Of a stretch of DNA of 53,629 nt, positions 25,955-34,669 are shown one piece after another. Source of the DNA: Elusimicrobiota bacterium (GTDB lineage Bacteria; Elusimicrobiota; Elusimicrobia; UBA1565); the NCBI GenBank assembly GCA_016196755.1, contig JACPXC010000013.1:1-53629 (forward strand), written 5' to 3'. The translations under genes and the position numbers were made by a program. Below the pieces are notes generated by a model, which saw only the letters and a list, made by a program, of their open reading frames with translations, was not told the DNA's origin and ran no database searches. Every line of letters starts with the position of its first letter. Position 1 is the stretch's first letter.

Positions 25955-27253
25955 TCACGTCCCGCGCGGCGTGAAGCGGGTCGGGTCGTAGTCCTTCAGG
26001 AAGGCGGCAGACCAGGCCCGCTCCTCATCGGAGAGGGTCAGCCAGTCCGTCCCCAGCGCTTCGCTGGCCGCCAACTCGAGGGGCTGGCACTCGAGCACGG
26101 CGTGCCGGATGAGCTCCTTGGCCGCGGGGCGGCCTCGCGTCTCATTGACCCACATGAAGAAAAGCTGCCCGCGGCCATAGACGTCCGTGCCGGGGTCCGC
26201 GAGGTCGGAGAGCTCTCTCGACTGGCTGCCGATCGTATGCAACGCCATCGCCCCGAAGTCGGCCATCCCCTCGAATACCCAGCGCGGCCCGAGCTTCGGG
26301 CAGGCGGCGATCTGGTAGGCGTGGGTCACCTCGTGCGCCAGAGTCTGGATCAGCTCCCCGCGCGCGGCGCGGCGTCCTCCAAGGACCATGGTCGACAGAG
26401 AGTCCATCGTCATGCTGATGGCGACGCCCTCGCCGTCGGCCTCGGCCTGCCCGAGCTCGGCCCAACCGCCCGGCGCGGCGTCGCCGAGGCGGAGGGTGAT
26501 GCGTGGGGGCCGGGCGAGCCCCGTGCGGTCCTCGACCTGGGCGAAGACCTCGGCCCAGGTGCGCGGGTCGGTCAGTATCGCGATGAGGGCGCGCTCGCGC
26601 TCCCCGCGCGCGGCGAACGGCTCGAGCTCGGCGCCCGCCGGCAGGAGCACGCCCTTGGCGAGCTCGAGGTGGCGCGGGTCGAGCGGACGCGGGATGCGGA
26701 CATGGCGCGGGAGGGAAGCCTCGGTCCACTCGTGGACGGCCTTTCCGGACTCTCGGAGCAGGCGGAGGCGATGGCCCCCGCCGCCTGGGAGCAGCTCGTA
26801 GCGGTGGCGGCCCGAGGCCGCTCGGCCCTCGGCCAGTGCGGCGTCGAGCAGGCCCGCGCGGCCCAGCGCGGCCAGGTCGGGGGCGTAGGCGCCCGAGCCC
26901 TCGAAGGCCGCGTAAGCCTCCTGGGCGCGCAGGATCTCAAGGGCCCCGGCCTCGAGCGGTTCCCAGACGTAGAGGCCCCAAGAGAGCGGGCCCAGCGCCG
27001 CGCTGAGTGCGAGCGCGGCCAGGCCGGGGAGGCCGGCGCAGGCGGTCGGCCAGCGAGCCAGGCCCGCTCGCCGGTGCCGGACCCAGGCGGCGGCGGCGCA
27101 GACAAAGCCGGCCAGCAGGACGACGTGGGCGCCGATGAGGGTCTTCTCGGCGAGGCCGGGCGAGTCGAGCCGGGGGCCCGCGGCGGCGAGGACCCCGAGG
27201 ACCAGCGGGGGGATGAGCAGGGCGGCGCTCAGTAAACGGTCTGTGCCGGCCAC
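25955..27253 (-). CDS. Membrane-anchored gluzincin peptidase
   Basis: 432 residues from a GTG with an AGGAGAG ribosome site. Three hydrophobic segments (~8-27, 38-58, 70-90) are followed by a segment (~100-175) whose pattern (AYAAFEGSGAYAPDLAALG...HRYELLP) resembles the C-terminal domain of pilin-like proteins. The peptidase half has HEVTH (307-311) and third ligand Glu328 in FEGMAD, the gluzincin pattern. It should cut proteins in the periplasm or at the membrane. It follows the SulP gene with 3 nt between stop and start, so the two are co-transcribed. Confidence 0.78.
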   Translation of the reverse strand: MAGTDRLLSAALLIPPLVLGVLAAAGPRLDSPGLAEKTLIGAHVVLLAGFVCAAAAWVRHRRAGLARWPTACAGLPGLAALALSAALGPLSWGLYVWEPLEAGALEILRAQEAYAAFEGSGAYAPDLAALGRAGLLDAALAEGRAASGRHRYELLPGGGGHRLRLLRESGKAVHEWTEASLPRHVRIPRPLDPRHLELAKGVLLPAGAELEPFAARGERERALIAILTDPRTWAEVFAQVEDRTGLARPPRITLRLGDAAPGGWAELGQAEADGEGVAISMTMDSLSTMVLGGRRAARGELIQTLAHEVTHAYQIAACPKLGPRWVFEGMADFGAMALHTIGSQSRELSDLADPGTDVYGRGQLFFMWVNETRGRPAAKELIRHAVLECQPLELAASEALGTDWLTLSDEERAWSAAFLKDYDPTRFTPRGT

Positions 27254-27256
27254 GCC

Positions 27257-29458
27257 TCAACTCTCCTGAAGCATCCGGACTTCGGCGTCGGTCTGGCGCA
27301 GCCGGACGGCCAGGGTCTTGGCCAGCCGGGCGAACACGCGCACGCCGAGGTCGGCGTTCTCGCGCGCCAGGCGGTCGAAGTCGGCGCGCGAGAGGACGAA
27401 GAAGTCGCTGTCGACGACGGCGACGGCGTCGGCCGAGCGCTTGCCGCGGTCGAGGAAGACGACCTCGCCGAAGAAGTCGCCGCGTCCGAAGGTGACGACG
27501 TGGTAGGTCCTCCCGCCCGCCAGGGGAAGGTCGATACGCACCTGGCCGCGGCGCAGGAAGAAGAGCTGGTCGCCGACCTCGGAGCCCTTGAAGACGGCCT
27601 GTCCGGCCTTAAACGACGCCGTCGTGGCCGCCTTCTCGAGCGCCGCGGTCTGCTCGGGCGAGAAGCCCTTGAGGAGGTCCATCCCGCCCAGCGCCAGCGG
27701 GGCTTCGTCGCCGCGCGCGCCGAGGCCGGCCTCGGACAGCAGCCCGTCCTCGGCCCGGGCCAGGGCGTCGTCGAGGTCAGGCAACACCTCGACGTTCCGC
27801 GAGGCTTTCACGAGGCCGACCTCGTCGAAGTACTTCTCGGTGTCGAAGCCCGAGGGCAGGTTCTTGGGGGGCGAGCAGAGGATGAGGCTGCCGCCGTGCT
27901 CGTGGAGGTGGTCCTCGATCTGCTTGAGCATGTGGGTGGCGGTGAAGTCGACCGACGTGACGCGGCGCAGGTCGAGGATGACGAAGGCGGCCTTCGGCAG
28001 GTCTTTCTCCAACTCGCTGAAGAGCTGGTCGGTCGTGCCGAAGAACAGGTTGCCCTGGAGCTCGCAGACCACGGTCTTGGCGCCCAGCCGCTCGAGCGCC
28101 TCGCGCTCGTCGGGCAGGCGGCGGCGCTTGGAGAACATCGTCGTCCCGTCGCTCTTGCGCCGGATGACCGAGGTCGAGATCTGGTCGTGGATGAAGAGCA
28201 GGATCGAGAGCCCGAGGCCGACCCCGGCCGCGGCGATGAGGCCGGAGAGCACGGCGACCACGATGACGGCCGCGCCTACCGAGAAGTCGACGATCGTCGA
28301 GCGCTGGCGCAGGAGGCGCAGGCTCTTGCGGTCGTACATGCGCGCGGCGACGACGAGGAGGATGCCGGCCAGGGCGGGCACCGGCACCCAGGCCACCAGG
28401 CGCCCCAAGGCCATGAACGCCAAGAGCGAGAACGCGCCGCAGAGCACCCCCGAGCGCAGGGTGAGGCCGCCGCCGGAGACGTTGACGAGCGTGGCCCCCA
28501 TGGTGCCGGCGCCCGGGACGCCGCCGGCCAGCGCCGTCATAAGGTTGGCGCCGCCCTGGCCGAGCAGGGTCTTGTCGGAGTCGTGGCGCGAGCGGGTCAG
28601 GGCGTCGACTACCACGCAGGTCTTCAGGGTGTCCATGGAGAGCAGGACCGAGAGGGTGAGGGCAGGGGTCAGGATGAGGCGGAGGTCGTCTATAGACGGC
28701 GGAAGGGCGGCGCGCCAGCGGGCCAGCAGGTCGCTCACGGAGAGCGCCCCGGCCCCGGCCAGCGGCCCGACGACCAGCTTGTTGTGTTCGAGCAGGCGCA
28801 GCTCCGGGTGGAAGGCCGCTAAGGTCCCATACGCGGCCAGGCCGCCGGCCAGGCCGAGGATGGGTGAGGGTAGCCGCGCCGTGAGACGGGGGCCCAGGAC
28901 CATCGCCGCCATGGCCGCCAGGCCCACCACCAGGCCGGGGACGTTCCAGGAGGCCGGGGCCAAGAGGCCGCGCGCCAGGTCGGGCCCGCCGTGGATGCCG
29001 AGCAGCTTGGGCAGCTGGGACAGGAAGATGATGACGGCCACGCCGCTTAAGTAGCCGGTGACGACCGGATAGGGGATGAACTTGATGAGGCGCCCGCCGC
29101 GCAGGGCTCCGTAGACCAGCTGGAACGCGGCCGAGAACAGCGCGGTCAGGGCCATGAGCCCGACGACCCGGTCGGGAGTGAGGCCCTTGGCGGTCAGGTC
29201 GGCGGCCAGCGCCCCCATGACGGCGGCGGCAGGGGCGCAGGGGGCGGTGACCAAGCGCGGGGCGCCGCCGGAGAGCGGGGCGATGAGGCCCAGAAGTGCC
29301 GCGCCGATGAGGCCGGAGAGCGCCCCGGCGCCGGACCAAGCGGGGCCGAGTACGGCGTAGATGGAGACCCCGTAGGCCAGCGCGGAGGGCAGGGCGACGA
29401 GAGAGGCGGAAAGCCCTCCCCAGACGTCCGGCCCCAGCGGCTCCTTACGGGCTTCCAA
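27257..29458 (-). CDS. SulP-family anion transporter with STAS and cyclic-nucleotide-binding domains
   Basis: 733 residues from the TTG at 29458, two nt after fabI; no ATG fits, so the start is uncertain. The first ~400 residues are the SulP transport core. A STAS domain follows (VILDLRRVTSVDFTATHMLKQIEDHL), then a cNMP-binding domain (FKAGQAVFKGSEVGDQLFF, FGRGDFFGEVVFLDRGKRSADA). It likely moves sulfate, bicarbonate or another anion across the inner membrane, gated by a cyclic nucleotide or used as a sensor. The open frame upstream overlaps fabI and is not translated. Confidence 0.85.
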   Translation of the reverse strand: MEARKEPLGPDVWGGLSASLVALPSALAYGVSIYAVLGPAWSGAGALSGLIGAALLGLIAPLSGGAPRLVTAPCAPAAAVMGALAADLTAKGLTPDRVVGLMALTALFSAAFQLVYGALRGGRLIKFIPYPVVTGYLSGVAVIIFLSQLPKLLGIHGGPDLARGLLAPASWNVPGLVVGLAAMAAMVLGPRLTARLPSPILGLAGGLAAYGTLAAFHPELRLLEHNKLVVGPLAGAGALSVSDLLARWRAALPPSIDDLRLILTPALTLSVLLSMDTLKTCVVVDALTRSRHDSDKTLLGQGGANLMTALAGGVPGAGTMGATLVNVSGGGLTLRSGVLCGAFSLLAFMALGRLVAWVPVPALAGILLVVAARMYDRKSLRLLRQRSTIVDFSVGAAVIVVAVLSGLIAAAGVGLGLSILLFIHDQISTSVIRRKSDGTTMFSKRRRLPDEREALERLGAKTVVCELQGNLFFGTTDQLFSELEKDLPKAAFVILDLRRVTSVDFTATHMLKQIEDHLHEHGGSLILCSPPKNLPSGFDTEKYFDEVGLVKASRNVEVLPDLDDALARAEDGLLSEAGLGARGDEAPLALGGMDLLKGFSPEQTAALEKAATTASFKAGQAVFKGSEVGDQLFFLRRGQVRIDLPLAGGRTYHVVTFGRGDFFGEVVFLDRGKRSADAVAVVDSDFFVLSRADFDRLARENADLGVRVFARLAKTLAVRLRQTDAEVRMLQES

Positions 29459-29460
29459 GG

Positions 29461-30240
29461 TCAGGAGAGCGGCGGGACGCCGAGGATCGAGTAGCCGGCG
29501 TCGACGTAGAGCGTCTGGCCGGTCATCATCTTCGAATCGTCGGAGGCCAGGAATGCCGCGCAGTTGGCCACGTCGCCCTGCGAGACGTTCTCGCGCAGGG
29601 GGGCCACGGCCTTGTTGTAGTCGAGCATCAGGTCGAACTCCGGGATGCCGCCGGCGGCCAGGGTCTTGATGGGGCCGGCCGAGATGGCGTTGACCCGGAT
29701 GCCGTCCGGGCCGAGGTCCGCGGCCAGCTCGCGCACGTAGGCCTCCAGCGCGGCCTTGGCCACGCCCATGAGCTTGTAGTTGGCGCAGACCCGCACGCCG
29801 CCCAGGTAGGTCAGGGTCATCGCCGAGCCGCCGTTTTTCATGTGCGGCTTGGCGTACTTCATGAGCTTGACCAAACTGTGGGCCGAGACCTGCAGGGCGG
29901 TGGTGAAGTCGTCCTGCGTGGTGTCGATGAGGCGGCCCTGGAACGCGGTGGCCGGGGCGAAGGCGATGGCGTGGACGACGATGTCGACCGGGGTCTTGAG
30001 GTTGCCGAAGAACTTCTCGCACTCGTCGTCTTTGAGCATGTCGCAGCGCTCGAAGGCGACCAGGTTCGGCAGGGTGGGGGCCAGGTCCTTGATGCGGCTG
30101 TGGTAGCGGAACTGGTAGCCGAGCACGATCTTAGCACCGCGCGCCGAGAGCTCCTTGGCGATGGCCCAGGCGATCGAGGTGTCGCTGGCCACGCCGAAGA
30201 CCAGCGCGGTCTTGCCGTCGAGGGGCTTGCCCTTGTCCAT
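29461..30240 (-). CDS. fabI: Enoyl-[acyl-carrier-protein] reductase (NADH)
   Basis: 259 residues. Gly-rich cofactor region ALVFGVASDTSIAWAIA (12-28) and catalytic Tyr145, Tyr155 and Lys162 (NYKLMGVAK), the exact FabI spacing. It performs the last reduction of fatty-acid elongation in the cytoplasm. The ribosome site AGGAG precedes the ATG at 30240, 8 nt after the FIST stop. Its place between a FIST sensor and an anion transporter, with no other fatty-acid genes, is unusual. Confidence 0.95.
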   Translation of the reverse strand: MDKGKPLDGKTALVFGVASDTSIAWAIAKELSARGAKIVLGYQFRYHSRIKDLAPTLPNLVAFERCDMLKDDECEKFFGNLKTPVDIVVHAIAFAPATAFQGRLIDTTQDDFTTALQVSAHSLVKLMKYAKPHMKNGGSAMTLTYLGGVRVCANYKLMGVAKAALEAYVRELAADLGPDGIRVNAISAGPIKTLAAGGIPEFDLMLDYNKAVAPLRENVSQGDVANCAAFLASDDSKMMTGQTLYVDAGYSILGVPPLS

Positions 30241-30248
30241 GAGGTCTC

Positions 30249-31430
30249 CTAAGCGGGTTTGGCCGGCCGGAAGATGCCGAAGCAGGAGGTGTAGCCGTGC
30301 AGGAAGGTCGTCCCGTCGACCGGGCCGATCTCGCCGTTGCAGAAGATGCCGCCCATCGGCAGGGGGCCGAGCTTGGCCTTGAAGACGTCGGAGTCGTGGT
30401 TGGGCTTGCGGTAGAGGCCCTGGCCGCGGCCCAGGCAGGTGAAGAGCAGGGCGGCGGAGGCGGTTTTGGACGCGCCTGCGTAGCGGGACAGGCGATTGTC
30501 GATGTCGGCCGCCGAGGCCTTGCGGTCGCGCAGGTGGAACTGGACGGTCTGGCCGGGGCGCACGATGGCCCCGATGGCCAAGACACCCTTCTCGGGGTCG
30601 ATGCCGATGAGGTTGCGGATGAGGTAGTCGCCGCCGCCCGAGGCGGGCTTCTTCATGGGGTCGCCCAGGAGGCCGATGAACAGCGAGTTGCGGGCCAGCT
30701 TCTTGTCGTCGTCCTCGAGCCCGCGCAGGAGCTCTTCCAAGACCTTGAGGGTGCGCTTGCCGTCGAGCTCGACGATGATGTTCTTGTCGCACTCGGTGAC
30801 CTGCATCGGCAGGCCGATCGGGCGGCAGCCCTGGGTGACGATCGGGTCGATGGCGATGTCGCCCGAGAACGCCGCCCCGACGGCGCCGCGCTTGTAGGAG
30901 CGCCGGTCGATGAAGACGGCGTTGGCCTCGGGCTCGGATCCCCCGGAGGCCAGCCCGCCGATCTTGACCGACTGCGGGAAGGCGTAGTCGAGGCCCTGGA
31001 CGAACTCCTCGGGGTCGAGGCTAAAGGGGTCCGATAGTATCAGGAAGTCGGGCTTGGACTCGGTGACCCCCACCCACTCGCGCCAGGCCCGCGGCGAGGC
31101 GTCCGGGTTGGGCATGGTCTCCTGGGTGACGTAGAACGGACGGATCGACACGCCGGGCAGCCAGCCGGCCACCAGGGAGAGCGCGGCCTTGCGCTCGATC
31201 TCGCGGCCGGCGCCGATGACGCCGCCGCCGGAGCAGCCGATGAGGTGCTTCTGCCCGAGGGCCTTATAAAGGAGCTCGGGGAGGTCCTCGTAGGACTCGC
31301 GGTGGTGCGGGGAAGGGAAGATGAAGGCGATGTCGGGGGGGCCCGATTTGTCCTCGGAGACCACGCGGGCGCACTCGAACACGGCTTTGGACGTGTCGTT
31401 GTTCTCGGAGATGGCCGCGGCCCATTCCAT
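30249..31430 (-). CDS. FIST-domain sensor protein (FIST_N and FIST_C)
   Basis: 393 residues. FIST_N is recognised by IAFIFPSPHHRESYEDLP and the loop IGCSGGGVIGAGREIE. FIST_C covers roughly 220-385 (SLFIGLLGDPMKKP; PMGGIFCNGEIGPV). FIST domains are thought to bind small ligands such as amino acids and are usually attached to signalling domains; here it is a free-standing cytoplasmic protein. It opens an operon with fabI, SulP and the gluzincin. Confidence 0.88.
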   Translation of the reverse strand: MEWAAAISENNDTSKAVFECARVVSEDKSGPPDIAFIFPSPHHRESYEDLPELLYKALGQKHLIGCSGGGVIGAGREIERKAALSLVAGWLPGVSIRPFYVTQETMPNPDASPRAWREWVGVTESKPDFLILSDPFSLDPEEFVQGLDYAFPQSVKIGGLASGGSEPEANAVFIDRRSYKRGAVGAAFSGDIAIDPIVTQGCRPIGLPMQVTECDKNIIVELDGKRTLKVLEELLRGLEDDDKKLARNSLFIGLLGDPMKKPASGGGDYLIRNLIGIDPEKGVLAIGAIVRPGQTVQFHLRDRKASAADIDNRLSRYAGASKTASAALLFTCLGRGQGLYRKPNHDSDVFKAKLGPLPMGGIFCNGEIGPVDGTTFLHGYTSCFGIFRPAKPA

Positions 31431-31436
31431 CCTCGG

Positions 31437-31442
31437 ATTCTA
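31437..31442 (-). promoter_or_regulatory. -10 box, leaderless start of the FIST operon
   Basis: TAGAAT on the minus strand, 6 nt before the ATG at 31430. Confidence 0.55.
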
Positions 31443-31485
31443 GCAATTCGGCCGTCGGGGGGGGTCGGGTCGGGGGCAGGGCGGG

Positions 31486-31692
31486 TTACGGCAACAGCTG
31501 GGGCCTCGCCCAGGCGCGAAAGCGCTCCAAATGCTTCCACAGACCGTCAATGTCCTTCTGATGATAGACTTCGCCCTCGTACGAAACCCGGTTCTTCTCC
31601 TGGAGCATGGTCTCGAAATGCCGGGCGACTTTCTTTCCGGCTTCGGGGTCCGTGGAGATCACGATTTGCCGCAAGAGTTCGATCGCGGACAT
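31486..31692 (-). CDS. Small hypothetical protein paired with the nucleotidyltransferase
   Basis: 68 residues, mostly helical, with AGKKVARHFETMLQEKN and WKHLERFRAWARP. The ribosome site AGAGGA precedes the ATG. It lies 52 nt after the wHTH-nucleotidyltransferase gene on the same strand, so they are probably one operon. Two-gene nucleotidyltransferase units are often toxin-antitoxin pairs, but I see no HEPN RxxxxH motif and cannot assign a fold. Confidence 0.6.
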   Translation of the reverse strand: MSAIELLRQIVISTDPEAGKKVARHFETMLQEKNRVSYEGEVYHQKDIDGLWKHLERFRAWARPQLLP

Positions 31693-31744
31693 GTGGTCCT
31701 CTCCCTTGCTCCGCTCTCAGCGACGGTCCTCTCTCGTCTCGGGG

Positions 31745-32371
31745 TCATCTCAACAGGTCTCCCAGCCGACCATCCAGCAGGTCAAATCCTTCCGCGATGA
31801 TGTTCGCAAGAAGAGGCTCCGAGCGCTTCGCTCGCTCCTTGAGCTCCGGCACCGTGAGAACTATCGGCGCCAGCCGTACGCCGTACTCGGACAGCGCCCT
31901 TTGTCCCAACTCTGATGCGAGGTCGGATAGCTTCCCCTTTCCTCCGCTCGGAGCGACCAGCAGTAGATCGAGATCGCTGGCCGGCTCCTCTTCACCGCGC
32001 GCGACGCTCCCGAAGATGGTCGCGGCCCGGGCCTTCCCGGCGAACTCTTGGCGGATCGAATCCCGGAGCTTGGCCATCGCCTGCTGCTCGGCCCTGAACA
32101 TCGGGAGTATCACGTCCCGCACTACGGCATGATCCCGGTTGAGGCGGATGAGCTGGACCTTCCCAGAGCCCAAGCGCTGAACGATCCGCATCTCTTCCAG
32201 CTTCGCTATCGCTTCCCGGACCGCTTGATGCGTGAATCCGGCTTCCCGCGCAATCGCCCGGCCGCTCATCCCGTGGGGCGAGTCCTTTAGAACCCGGAGA
32301 ACGGCGACATGACTCGAGACCGCGAGGACCCAGTTCAAGGGACGCTTGAGGTAGCTGGCACGGCGCCTCAT
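31745..32371 (-). CDS. Winged-helix protein with minimal nucleotidyltransferase domain
   Basis: 208 residues from the ATG at 32371. Residues ~18-78 are a winged HTH (MSGRAIAREAGFTHQAVREAI). Residues ~110-190 are a MNT-type nucleotidyltransferase with GS(121-122)VARGEE and SDLDLLLV (Asp133/Asp135), the metal-binding pair. Such proteins may both repress their own operon and add nucleotides to a partner. A -10 box 7 nt upstream supports the start. The small partner gene follows. Confidence 0.8.
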   Translation of the reverse strand: MRRRASYLKRPLNWVLAVSSHVAVLRVLKDSPHGMSGRAIAREAGFTHQAVREAIAKLEEMRIVQRLGSGKVQLIRLNRDHAVVRDVILPMFRAEQQAMAKLRDSIRQEFAGKARAATIFGSVARGEEEPASDLDLLLVAPSGGKGKLSDLASELGQRALSEYGVRLAPIVLTVPELKERAKRSEPLLANIIAEGFDLLDGRLGDLLR

Positions 32372-32378
32372 TATGGCT

Positions 32379-32384
32379 AGTATA
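32379..32384 (-). promoter_or_regulatory. -10 box, leaderless start of the wHTH-nucleotidyltransferase gene
   Basis: TATACT on the minus strand, 7 nt before the ATG at 32371, with a weak -35 candidate (TGGCGA) 17 nt further up. Confidence 0.5.
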
Positions 32385-32392
32385 CCATCCAG

Positions 32393-32515
32393 ATGGGCGA
32401 TTCGCCAGCCAAAAACCTGCGCTGGGCGGGCGGCGAGAGCGTCTGCCGCACCCTCGAGATGCGCTGGCTGGCCGTCGCCGCGGGCCTGGCGCTGTCCGTC
32501 TACGGATTCTTCTAG
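32393..32515 (+). CDS. Possible 40-residue single-pass membrane protein
   Basis: A short frame from ATG 32393 to TAG 32513-32515, divergent from the nucleotidyltransferase gene. A basic, polar N-terminus (CRTLEMR) is followed by one hydrophobic segment, WLAVAAGLALSVYGFF, at the extreme C-terminus. It fills the gap almost exactly and its end overlaps the 3' end of the DUF6986-like gene by 4 nt. No ribosome site is obvious. It could be a tail-anchored small protein or a chance frame in GC-rich DNA. Confidence 0.35.
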   Translation: MGDSPAKNLRWAGGESVCRTLEMRWLAVAAGLALSVYGFF

Positions 32516-33813
32516 ACGCGGCGGGCTAGGATATGGGCGAAGGACTTGAGGGCCAGGTCTTCCTTGGTGAGGCCCGAGGCCGCGGCTTCCTCGGGGGTCA
32601 GGGCGCCGCACTCCAGGCCGCGCAGGAAGAAATTGAGCAGGCCCTGGCCGGTGGCGGCGTCGTCGAAGACGGTGCCGGCCGAGACGGCTTTGGCGGCGCC
32701 GTCCAGGAAGCGCTTCAGGCGCGTCGCGGCGGCGTCGAGGTTCTCGAGGTAGTGGGCGTAGAGGGCCGCGTAGCGGGTCGGCAGTTGGGCGGGGTGGAGG
32801 TCCCAGCCGCGGTGCACGCCCTCCGACAGCGCGCGGCGCACCTGGCGGTAGTGCAGGCCCAGCGCGGCGTCGACGGCGGCCGGGTCCTCGCCCAGCGGAA
32901 GGATGGCGACGGGACCGTCGCAGAGCGCCACGCCGGTGCCGCCGAGGGCCGCGGCGGCCAGGCGCAGGGCCCAGGCGTTGGCCGGGTGGTCCAGGCGCTG
33001 GGCGCCGGCATCGACCTCGAGCGAGGCCGTCATGTCGAAGGGGCCCAGATGCATCGACACGCAGCGGCCGCGGGCCGCCGCGACGAGTATCCGCGGCGCC
33101 ACGGCCCCGTCGGGCGAGACCAGCGCCTGCGGGGTCTCGAGCATGAGCTCGATCTTGATGGTGCCGGCCTGCAGGGCGTGGCCGCGCTCGATGCGCTCTA
33201 AGAGGTCGGCCAGGGCCAGGACCTGCTCGGGGAACGCCACCTTGGGCAGCGTGACGACGAAGTTCGCCGGCAGGTCTCCGCGCGTGGCGGCGAGCAGAGT
33301 GGAGAGGTAGACGTCGAGCGTGCGCGCGGCGCGGACGGCGTGCTCGCGGCTCAAGGCCTTCACGCGCAGGCCCAAGAACGGCGGCAGGCTGGCGCGCTTG
33401 AGGCCCTCGGCGGTCTCGAGCGCGGCGCCGTGGGCGTGGGCGTCTTCTTCGGCGTCGCGCCGCGGGCCGTAGCCGTCCTCGAAGTCGATCCGGAAGTCCT
33501 CGACGGCCGTGCCGGCCAGCTTCGCGGCCACCCGCGGCCGTACGCGCAGGGCGAGGGCGGAGTCCATCCCCGTCACGCGCGCCAGCGCCTCGGCGTCGGG
33601 CATGCGCGCCGAGAACGCCTTGGCGGCCAGGCCGCCCAGCTTGGCCGCGGTGTCGGCCTTGAAGCGGTCGGCCCCGCCGTAGACGACGTGGACGGGACGG
33701 CGGACGCCCGAGAAGCCCGGGTGGGCTTCATCGAAGGCCGCGGCGGCGTCGCCCAGCGCCGACAGGATCGGGGCCAGCATCTCGTGGGAGACGACCGACC
33801 TATACCCCTTCAA
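32512..33813 (-). CDS. DUF6986-type HpcH/HpaI aldolase-fold lyase
   Basis: 433 residues from a TTG that overlaps the upstream gene by 14 nt. The TIM-barrel citrate-lyase/HpcH pattern is visible: VEDFRIDFEDGYGPR (metal-site Glu/Asp), LRVKALSREH, IELMLETPQALVSPDG and MHLGPFDMTASLEVD. The KGYRSVVSHEML start and HVVYGGADRFKADT are typical of the DUF6986 group, which often sits in purine or ureide breakdown clusters. Next to a molybdenum hydroxylase operon this hints at purine use. The exact reaction is unknown. Confidence 0.75.
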   Translation of the reverse strand: MKGYRSVVSHEMLAPILSALGDAAAAFDEAHPGFSGVRRPVHVVYGGADRFKADTAAKLGGLAAKAFSARMPDAEALARVTGMDSALALRVRPRVAAKLAGTAVEDFRIDFEDGYGPRRDAEEDAHAHGAALETAEGLKRASLPPFLGLRVKALSREHAVRAARTLDVYLSTLLAATRGDLPANFVVTLPKVAFPEQVLALADLLERIERGHALQAGTIKIELMLETPQALVSPDGAVAPRILVAAARGRCVSMHLGPFDMTASLEVDAGAQRLDHPANAWALRLAAAALGGTGVALCDGPVAILPLGEDPAAVDAALGLHYRQVRRALSEGVHRGWDLHPAQLPTRYAALYAHYLENLDAAATRLKRFLDGAAKAVSAGTVFDDAATGQGLLNFFLRGLECGALTPEEAAASGLTKEDLALKSFAHILARRV

Positions 33814-34669
33814 GGCGACCCTCCAGAAAGCCCCGGAAGATGTTCTCGGCGGCGCGCAGACGGTAGAGGCGGGTGGAGCGGATGTCGTCGATCGGCGAGA
33901 CGTCCGACGCCAGGAGCTTGACCGCCAGGTCGATCGTCTCGCGGTCGAGCTTGCGGCCGCGCACGGCCTGCTCGGCTTTGCGCAGGCGCCGCACGGTCGG
34001 GGCCATCGAGCCCAGCGCGAAGCGCAGCTCGCCGACCGCGCCCTTCTTGTCGAGCCACAAGAGGCCCGCGGCCATGGTCTTCGAGATGGCCTGCGCGGCG
34101 CGCGTGCCGACCTTGCGGAAGAGCTGGCGCGCCGGCTTGGCCGGGCGCGGGAGGTAGATGGACTCGATGAGCTCGTCGGGCTTGAGGCTGGTCTTCTTGA
34201 CCCCCGTGAAGACCTCGGAGAACGCCAGCTCGCGGGAGCCGGCGGAGGAGGCGACGCGCACGCGCGCCTCGTAGACCGCCAGCGGCGGGAAGGTGTCGCC
34301 GGCCGGCGAGGCGTTGGCGATGTTGCCGCCCAGGGTCCCGCGGGCCTGGATCTGCGGGCCGCCGACCAAGCCGCAGGCCGCGGTCAACAGCGGCCAGCCG
34401 GCGACGACGGCGGGCTGGCGCAGGAGCGCCGCGTGGGTGGCCAGCGCGCCGACCTCGGCGCCGTCCTTGCCGACCTTGATGCGGCGCCAGTCCTTCACGG
34501 CGGAGATGTCGAGGACGGTGCGGCCGTTAAGGAGGCCCGCGTTCCAATGCACCATGAGGTCGGTGCCGCCGGCCAGCGGCAGGGCCGCGGGGTTCCGCGC
34601 GCGAAGGCGCAGGGCGTCGGCGGCGCTCTTGGCGCGCAGCAGGGTCATCGAGGCCGCGTCGCCCCTCAT
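33800..34669 (-). CDS. Molybdenum hydroxylase FAD-binding subunit (xanthine dehydrogenase family)
   Basis: 289 residues. The FAD-binding pattern PLAGGTDLMVHWNAG is followed by QIQARGTLGGNIANASPAGD, both typical of the CoxM/XdhB-type medium subunit. It takes electrons from the iron-sulfur subunit to an acceptor such as NAD+ or quinone. Its ATG overlaps the stop of the iron-sulfur gene (ATGA), and its own end overlaps the lyase start, so all are co-expressed. Confidence 0.9.
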   Translation of the reverse strand: MRGDAASMTLLRAKSAADALRLRARNPAALPLAGGTDLMVHWNAGLLNGRTVLDISAVKDWRRIKVGKDGAEVGALATHAALLRQPAVVAGWPLLTAACGLVGGPQIQARGTLGGNIANASPAGDTFPPLAVYEARVRVASSAGSRELAFSEVFTGVKKTSLKPDELIESIYLPRPAKPARQLFRKVGTRAAQAISKTMAAGLLWLDKKGAVGELRFALGSMAPTVRRLRKAEQAVRGRKLDRETIDLAVKLLASDVSPIDDIRSTRLYRLRAAENIFRGFLEGRLEGV

